Source: Pseudomonas sp. P8_241
Lineage (GTDB): Bacteria > Pseudomonadota > Gammaproteobacteria > Pseudomonadales > Pseudomonadaceae
DNA length: 64,000 bases
Direction: 5' to 3'
Assembly (NCBI RefSeq): GCF_034008315.1
Contig: NZ_CP125377.1
Span: 4,896,001 to 4,960,000 of the forward strand
This document shows, one piece after another, positions 56,125 through 64,000 of the stretch. Position numbers and translations under genes: made by a program. The notes beneath the pieces were generated by a model, which was not told the origin of the DNA, made no database searches, and saw only the letters and a program-made list of their open reading frames with translations. The number at the start of each line of letters is the position of its first letter. Within the stretch, counting starts at the first letter, position 1.

Positions 56125-58025
56125 GAGCGCAACTGTTTAAGCTTGCGATACAGCGTCGCGCGGCTGATGCCCAAGGCGTCTGCGGCGGCCGATACATTGC
56201 CCTGATGCGTGTCGAGGGACTGGCGAATCATTTCCAGTTCATTTTCACGAATGCTGCCGGAGTGCGGCCGTTCGCTGACGGACAACTCGTCAAGCATGCT
56301 GTCGGGCAAATGGTCGATGGTCAGAACAGCCTCCCCCGGCTCGCGCATGGCCAGCGCCGTACGCAAAACCATCTCAAGCTGACGGATATTACCGGGCCAA
56401 TGATAAGCGGCGAGTAAACGGTCAAGGTCGTCGTGCAGGACTACGGTTGGCGCGTCGAGACTACTGAGCAGGCGACTGATCAGCGCGCCAAAATCCTCAC
56501 GTTCGCGCAACGCCGGAAGTATCACGTTGATGCCGTTGACCCGGTAGAACAGGTCTTCGCGAAAGTGTTTTTCCTCTACCAGACGCTTGAGGTCACGGTG
56601 GGTGGCGCAGATCAGCGCGACGTCGATGTCCTGCTCTTCACCGGCGCCCAGCGGCGCGACTTTGCGATCCTGAAGAACGCGTAGCAGGCGAGCTTGCAAG
56701 GCCAGCGGCATGTCGCCTATTTCATCGAGAAACAAGGTGCCACCATGGGCCTGTTGCAAGCGCCCGATCATGCCGCCACGGCGTGAGCCGGTGAACGCGC
56801 CTTCACGGTAGCCGAACAGTTCAGACTCAATCAGGCCTTCGGGAATGGCTGCGCAGTTCACCGCGACGAAGGGTTTATCGCAACGGCTGCCGGCCATGTG
56901 CAGGGCGCGGGCGATGACTTCTTTGCCGGTGCCGGTTTCACCCAGCAGCAACACCGGAAGCGCGTTGGCCAAGCCTTGGCGAGCCATGCGCAAAGCCCGG
57001 GCATAACGGGTATTACTTCCGGCGAGCGATTCGAGATCTGGTTGCGTTTTCGCGGTTTTCGCAACGTTGCGCGCCTGACTGTTGGCGTTGACCGAGCGCT
57101 GTGGCGCACGCAGTGTCTTGTAGAAAAACTCGCCTTTGGCGGTTTGCAAGCTGCCAGCGCCGCCCTGATGCAAACGGGTCAGTAACTGTAGGCCATCGAC
57201 ACCGAGAAACTCTTCGCAGCGCCGGCCCACCAGAGCCGAGCGCTCGGCATGGAGCAACTGACATGCCTGGGCACTGACCGCCAGAATCCGCCCGCCGAGG
57301 CTCACTGCCAGCAGGCCTTGCCATGGAGACTCGAGATACTGACGACGACTGTGAAAAGCGAGGACGATCTCATCGGGATAGCTGGCGTTGAACACCCGAC
57401 TCTCGATCTGACTGACGGCCATGGCCAAGAGCGCGGTACTGTCATGGGCACGACCCAATGGTCCTTCGCGGGTCAGGTCGAGGACGCCGAGGATATCGCC
57501 CTGGGGGCAATGGATCGGTACAGAGGTACAGGAAAAATCGCTCAGGCGATCCAGATAGTGTTCGCCACAATCGATCAAGGTTGGTCGGGCTTCGACCAGC
57601 GCGGTGCCCAGAGCGTTGGTGCCGCGTACTGCCTCGCTCCAGCAAGCGCCGAGGGTGATGTCTTGCAGGCCACTGCCCTTGAGACGATCGGCGCGCCCTT
57701 CAACCGCAAGAATCGTGGCATCGGAGTTAGCCAATATGATCAACCCTTCCTTGCCCTGGCGCTCGGCCAGGTAATCGATGGCGGGCAACGCGGCGTCGAT
57801 CAACAAGCGATTGCTCGCGAGCAGTACGTCGACGCTCGCACTCGATTCCAGCGCAAGCTCATGCTTGGCATTGAAATGCACGCCATGGCTGAGGCTACGA
57901 CGCCATGAGGCATCGATTTCGGCGCGCAGGACACCGTCAGGCACTTCGCCTTCCAGGTGAAGTTTCTCCCGGGCCAACCGGGCTTCGCGATGCAGTTTGG
58001 GTAGGTTTGTTTTTATTAGCGTCAT
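56121..58025 (-). CDS. qhpR: Sigma-54-dependent activator of the amine dehydrogenase system (QhpR / PeaR)
   Basis: A 634-residue AcoR-type activator. It has an N-terminal GAF-like sensory part (~60-200: [36 protein letters not shown] text [16 protein letters not shown]) and a PAS-like segment (~220-290). The AAA+ domain (~340-560) has Walker [19 protein letters not shown], the sigma-54 contact loop EGAFTGS, Walker [11 protein letters not shown] and the Arg finger region [13 protein letters not shown] Fis-type helix-turn-helix ends it ([24 protein letters not shown]). It should act on the -24/-12 promoter at 50786 and perhaps on qhpA, in response to an amine or aldehyde. The start is ATG 58025 with GGAG upstream. 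It overlaps qhpF, so activator and maturation genes are made together. Confidence 0.9.
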   Translation of the reverse strand: MTLIKTNLPKLHREARLAREKLHLEGEVPDGVLRAEIDASWRRSLSHGVHFNAKHELALESSASVDVLLASNRLLIDAALPAIDYLAERQGKEGLIILANSDATILAVEGRADRLKGSGLQDITLGACWSEAVRGTNALGTALVEARPTLIDCGEHYLDRLSDFSCTSVPIHCPQGDILGVLDLTREGPLGRAHDSTALLAMAVSQIESRVFNASYPDEIVLAFHSRRQYLESPWQGLLAVSLGGRILAVSAQACQLLHAERSALVGRRCEEFLGVDGLQLLTRLHQGGAGSLQTAKGEFFYKTLRAPQRSVNANSQARNVAKTAKTQPDLESLAGSNTRYARALRMARQGLANALPVLLLGETGTGKEVIARALHMAGSRCDKPFVAVNCAAIPEGLIESELFGYREGAFTGSRRGGMIGRLQQAHGGTLFLDEIGDMPLALQARLLRVLQDRKVAPLGAGEEQDIDVALICATHRDLKRLVEEKHFREDLFYRVNGINVILPALREREDFGALISRLLSSLDAPTVVLHDDLDRLLAAYHWPGNIRQLEMVLRTALAMREPGEAVLTIDHLPDSMLDELSVSERPHSGSIRENELEMIRQSLDTHQGNVSAAADALGISRATLYRKLKQLRS

Positions 58026-58085
58026 CAAGCGCTCCGGGTCGTCCGCCCCTGCGCCTTTGTGAATAGGCGCCCTGCCGCAATCTTT

Positions 58086-58095
58086 ACGTTAACGT
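58086..58095. promoter_or_regulatory. Perfect 10-base palindrome upstream of qhpR
   Basis: ACGTTAACGT is fully self-complementary and lies about 60 bases before the qhpR start, between qhpR and mrdA. It could be an operator for qhpR autoregulation, but a 10-base palindrome may also be chance. Confidence 0.3.
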
Positions 58096-58128
58096 CAGGG
58101 CAATGGCAAGTGCCTTACGGCGCTTGCT

Positions 58129-60021
58129 CTAGGCGTGAGGGTCACCCGACGCTTTGCCTGGTGCAGCGTACTGCGGTTTCAGGTGACCGTCCTGATCGAG
58201 CAGCCAGGCGTCCATGATCTGCCGTACAACGGGACCGGCGACGCGGCCCCCGGCTTCGCCGTTTTCGATCATCACCGAGATGACAATTTTCGGGTGTTCG
58301 GCCGGAGCGAAACCGACGAACAAGGCATTGTCGCGGTTTCGCTCCAGGGTTTTCGCACGGTTGTAACGCTCGCCCTGCTTGATCGCTACCACTTGCGCGG
58401 TACCGCTCTTGCCGGCAATACGGTATTGCGCCCCCGCCGCCGCTGCTCGGGCAATCCCGCGGGCATCGTGCATCACCATCTGCATGCCGTGGTTGACTTG
58501 CTCCCAGTCGCGCGGGTCCTTGAGCAAGATATTGGGTATCGGATGTTCGTCCACCGGCGCGACACCGTCGACCGTCACGGCCAGGTGCGGTCGGTTCCAT
58601 ACGCCTTTGTTGGCAATCAGCGCCGTGGCTTGGGCGAGTTGCAACGGCGTAACCTGCATATAGCCTTGGCCAATACCGAGGATCACCGTTTCGCCGGGGA
58701 ACCATGGCTGACGACGCGTAGCGCGCTTCCAGGCTTGGGATGGCATCAGCCCGGGAGATTCTTCGTACATATCCAGGGAGACTTTCTCGCCCAGACCGAA
58801 CATGGCCATGTAGTCGTGCAAGCGATCGATGCCGAGCTTGTGCGCCAAATCGTAGAAGTAGGTGTCGTTGGAACGCATGATTGCTGCGTCCATATCTACC
58901 CAACCGTCGCCGCTGTGGTTCCAGTTTCGGTACTTGTGATCGAAATCAGGGAGCTGGTAGTAGCCTGGGTCGAACACACGGGTTTGCGGCGTGACGATCC
59001 CGGCGTCGAGCCCGGCGATTGCAACTTCCGGTTTGATGGTTGAACCCGGCGCATACAGGCCACGCAGCACACGATTGAAAAGCGGCCGGTCGATAGAGTC
59101 GCGTAACGTCGAATATTCCCTTGAGCTGATGCCTGTGACGAACAGGTTGGGGTCGAAACTCGGGTTGCTAACCATAGCCAGCACTTCACCGGTCGATGGA
59201 TCGAGTGCGACGACTGAGCCACGACGACCATCCAGAGCTCGTTCGGCGGCTTCCTGAAGCTTGATATCAAGACTCAGGACAATGTTTTCGCCGGGAACCG
59301 GGTCCGTGTGCTTGAGCACGCGCAACACGCGGCCCTGAGCATTGGTTTCAACTTCCTCGTAACCGACATGACCGTGGAGTTGTGACTCGTAGAATTTTTC
59401 GATACCGGTCTTGCCGATGGATTGCGTCCCCCGGTATTCGACCGTATCCAGTACTTTGGATTCTTTCTCGTTAATGCGCCCGACGTAGCCAACCGAATGA
59501 GCGAAGTGCTCTCCCAGCGGATAATGGCGAACGAACTGCGGCTCGACATCGAGTCCAGGCAACCGGAACTCGTTTACTGCCAGTTCGGCGATCTGTTCTT
59601 CGCTTAGCTCATAGAACAGGGTAACGGGCACAAATGGATGCCGTGCCTGCTTCATGGCTTTGTCGAACAGCGTGCGATCTTCCGGAGGCAAATGCAGGAG
59701 GCTGACCACCTCATCAAGCTCAGCTTTCACATCGGTGGCGCGTTCGCGAGTGATGGTCAAGTTGAAACTGGGTCGGTTATCTGCGAGGACGACCCCATTG
59801 CGGTCATAGATCATTCCACGGGTTGGTGTAATTGGCAGGACGTGGACGCGGTTGTTTTCGGAAATCGTGGAGTGATAGTCGAATTCAACCACTTGCAGGA
59901 CGTAAAGGCGCACCACCAGCGCACAGGTAATAGCGACGACGAACAGAGCGCAGGCCATCAGTCTTTTGTTGACCAGGCGTGACTCTTTTTCGTGGTCTTT
60001 GATCGGGATCGGCTCAGGCAC
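58129..60021 (-). CDS. mrdA: Penicillin-binding protein 2 (MrdA), peptidoglycan transpeptidase
   Basis: A 630-residue class B PBP. A cytoplasmic tail (PEPIPIKDHEKESRLVNKRL) is followed by one membrane anchor (MACALFVVAITCALVVRLYVLQVV) and the PBP dimer/pedestal domain (NNRVHVLPITPTRGMIYDRNGVVLADN). The transpeptidase domain has the catalytic Ser in GSTIKPE (SxxK), SND (SxN) and GKSGTAQV (KTG type). PBP2 works with RodA in lateral wall growth and keeps rod shape. The start is GTG 60021, giving the conserved opening PEPIPIKDHEKE; earlier residues are not conserved. Unlike the usual mrdA-rodA arrangement, no rodA or lytic transglycosylase gene is adjacent, so this may be an extra mrdA copy. It lies downstream of an rRNA operon on the same strand. 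Confidence 0.92.
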   Translation of the reverse strand: MPEPIPIKDHEKESRLVNKRLMACALFVVAITCALVVRLYVLQVVEFDYHSTISENNRVHVLPITPTRGMIYDRNGVVLADNRPSFNLTITRERATDVKAELDEVVSLLHLPPEDRTLFDKAMKQARHPFVPVTLFYELSEEQIAELAVNEFRLPGLDVEPQFVRHYPLGEHFAHSVGYVGRINEKESKVLDTVEYRGTQSIGKTGIEKFYESQLHGHVGYEEVETNAQGRVLRVLKHTDPVPGENIVLSLDIKLQEAAERALDGRRGSVVALDPSTGEVLAMVSNPSFDPNLFVTGISSREYSTLRDSIDRPLFNRVLRGLYAPGSTIKPEVAIAGLDAGIVTPQTRVFDPGYYQLPDFDHKYRNWNHSGDGWVDMDAAIMRSNDTYFYDLAHKLGIDRLHDYMAMFGLGEKVSLDMYEESPGLMPSQAWKRATRRQPWFPGETVILGIGQGYMQVTPLQLAQATALIANKGVWNRPHLAVTVDGVAPVDEHPIPNILLKDPRDWEQVNHGMQMVMHDARGIARAAAAGAQYRIAGKSGTAQVVAIKQGERYNRAKTLERNRDNALFVGFAPAEHPKIVISVMIENGEAGGRVAGPVVRQIMDAWLLDQDGHLKPQYAAPGKASGDPHA

Positions 60022-60186
60022 TAGTGCAGCAACTCTTTGAAAAGGTGTGCCGATCCATGGGCGCAAACTCAGTCCGTTAAAAAGCGCTGCACGATACCAA
60101 AAGCGCGGAATCAGGTTGATGTGATTTTTTTTACAATTGCCCTGAGCACGATAGACGGCGTGCCCCTGTATTTCGACCGAACAAAC

Positions 60187-60217
60187 AAAACCCCAACTGC
60201 TTTCGCAATTGGGGTTT
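60187..60217 (-). terminator. Rho-independent terminator of the rRNA operon
   Basis: On the minus strand AACCCCAATTGC, GAAA loop, GCAGTTGGGGTT, followed by TTGTTTGT: a strong stem (one G-T type mismatch) with a T-rich tail 12 bases after the 5S gene. Confidence 0.93.
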
Positions 60218-60228
60218 CGGAATTTAAT

Positions 60229-60347
60229 CTTGACGATGACCTACTCTCACATGGGGAAACCCCACACTACCATCGGCGATGCATCGTTTCACTGCTGAGT
60301 TCGGGATGGGATCAGGTGGTTCCAATGCTCTATGGTCGTCAAGAAAT
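60229..60347 (-). rRNA. rrf: 5S ribosomal RNA
   Basis: The minus strand reads TTCTTGACGACCATAGAGCA... GGAACCACCTGATCCCATCC... CGATGGTAGTGTGGGGTTTC... AGAGTAGGTCATCGTCAAG, the Pseudomonas 5S sequence. The ends pair (CTTGACGA with TCGTCAAG). Ends are accurate to a few bases. It is the last gene of the operon, about 150 bases after 23S. Confidence 0.95.
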
Positions 60348-60496
60348 TCGGGTACCGAATCGTGGCCAGTCGGCCGCGCTTCAGCAAATTGGGGATGTGA
60401 TAGCTTGGTGTTTTGTGAGTATTTCGAACTTTCGGTTCATTGCGTCTTCACACACCGCAATCTGGCCTTTCGACTCAAATTGCTTGGGTGTTATAT

Positions 60497-63388
<2,892 letters not shown>

Positions 63389-63636
63389 ATATAACCCCAA
63401 GCAATCTGGTTATACTGTGAAGACGACATTCGCCGAAAATTCGAATTTCTCAACTAAGAGAACTCACAAATTTTACCTTAGCCTGATCCGTTACCAGTGA
63501 AAGTAACGTTCAGTCTATCTTTCTATCACATACCCAAATTTTTAAAGAACGAACTAGTCAAAGACTAGAAATCAACATTCACCATCGAACCGATGGAATG
63601 CTCATTTCTAAGCTTTACACAATCAGAAGCAGTTAG

Positions 63637-63712
63637 TGGTGGAGCCAAACGGGATCGAACCGTTGACCTCCTGCGTGCAAGGCAGGCGCTCTCCCAGCTG
63701 AGCTATGGCCCC
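63637..63712 (-). tRNA. tRNA-Ala (anticodon TGC)
   Basis: A 76-base cloverleaf reads GGGGCCATAGCTCAGCTGGG... CTGCCTTGCACGCAGG... GGTTCGATCC... GGCTCCACCA on the minus strand, with CCA encoded. The anticodon loop is CTTGCAC (TGC). It is the second tRNA of the 16S-23S spacer. Confidence 0.97.
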
Positions 63713-63739
63713 GTATTTCTACAGGTTCCCACACAAAAT

Positions 63740-63816
<77 letters not shown>

Positions 63817-63897
63817 AATTTCGGGCTGCTTCTTTTCGTCTTCTTCAATGAATCAAGCAATTCGTGTGGGAACTTATGGAGCAGCTGAGTCGTCGAT

Positions 63898-64000
<103 letters not shown>

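Noticed and set aside
58026..58128. Sigma-54 promoter upstream of qhpR (GGCAC...TTGC)
   Set aside because: The distance between GG and GC is 11 bases instead of 10, so the match fails the strict spacing of this promoter class.

Overview
The window reads as chromosome of a fluorescent Pseudomonas (P. fluorescens group). Reasons: GC-rich genes, many doublets of the characteristic Pseudomonas REP repeats (GTAGGAGCGAGC..., GTAGGAGCTGGC..., GTAGGAGCCGGC... types), a Pseudomonas-type rRNA operon, and a non-ribosomal peptide assembly line whose predicted product is a pyoverdine side chain.

Layout. 1-12 kb holds ordinary accessory and housekeeping genes: the 3' end of an autotransporter gene, an AraC regulator, GFA and VOC family enzymes, a lipoprotein, ycaO, a 1297-residue autotransporter, trmK, small proteins and an esterase. 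12.2-39.8 kb is a minus-strand biosynthetic block, read in transcription order as MFS transporter, type II thioesterase, NRPS-1 (C-A-T-E-C-A-T-C), SyrP-like beta-hydroxylase, NRPS-2 (interface-A-T) and NRPS-3 (C-A-T-E-C-A-T-C-A-T-TE). The six adenylation domains read Ser, Lys-like, His, Thr, Ser and hydroxyornithine-like, with epimerases after Ser-1 and Thr. This predicts D-Ser-Lys-(beta-OH-His)-D-aThr-Ser-(cyclo)OHOrn, a pyoverdine-type peptide. Possible iron-starvation sigma-factor boxes precede the thioesterase and NRPS-1. The chromophore synthetase, ornithine hydroxylase, maturation genes and receptor are not in the window.

40-45.7 kb has a GH15 enzyme, an unknown 129-residue protein, a divergent DJ-1/AraC regulator and isonitrile hydratase pair, an SRPBCC protein and an LprI-like protein.

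45.7-58 kb is a complete quinohemoprotein amine dehydrogenase system. qhpA-D-C-B encode the enzyme subunits and the radical SAM cross-linking enzyme. qhpR-F-E-G encode a sigma-54 activator, an ABC exporter, a subtilisin-like protease and an FAD monooxygenase. A phenylacetaldehyde-type aldehyde dehydrogenase lies between the two sets. Together they would oxidise primary amines in the periplasm and the resulting aldehyde in the cytoplasm. A strong -24/-12 promoter with an upstream 8-1-8 inverted repeat precedes the aldehyde dehydrogenase, fitting control by QhpR.

58-64 kb holds a PBP2 (mrdA) gene and, all on the minus strand, an rRNA operon (16S partial, tRNA-Ile, tRNA-Ala, 23S, 5S) with its terminator.
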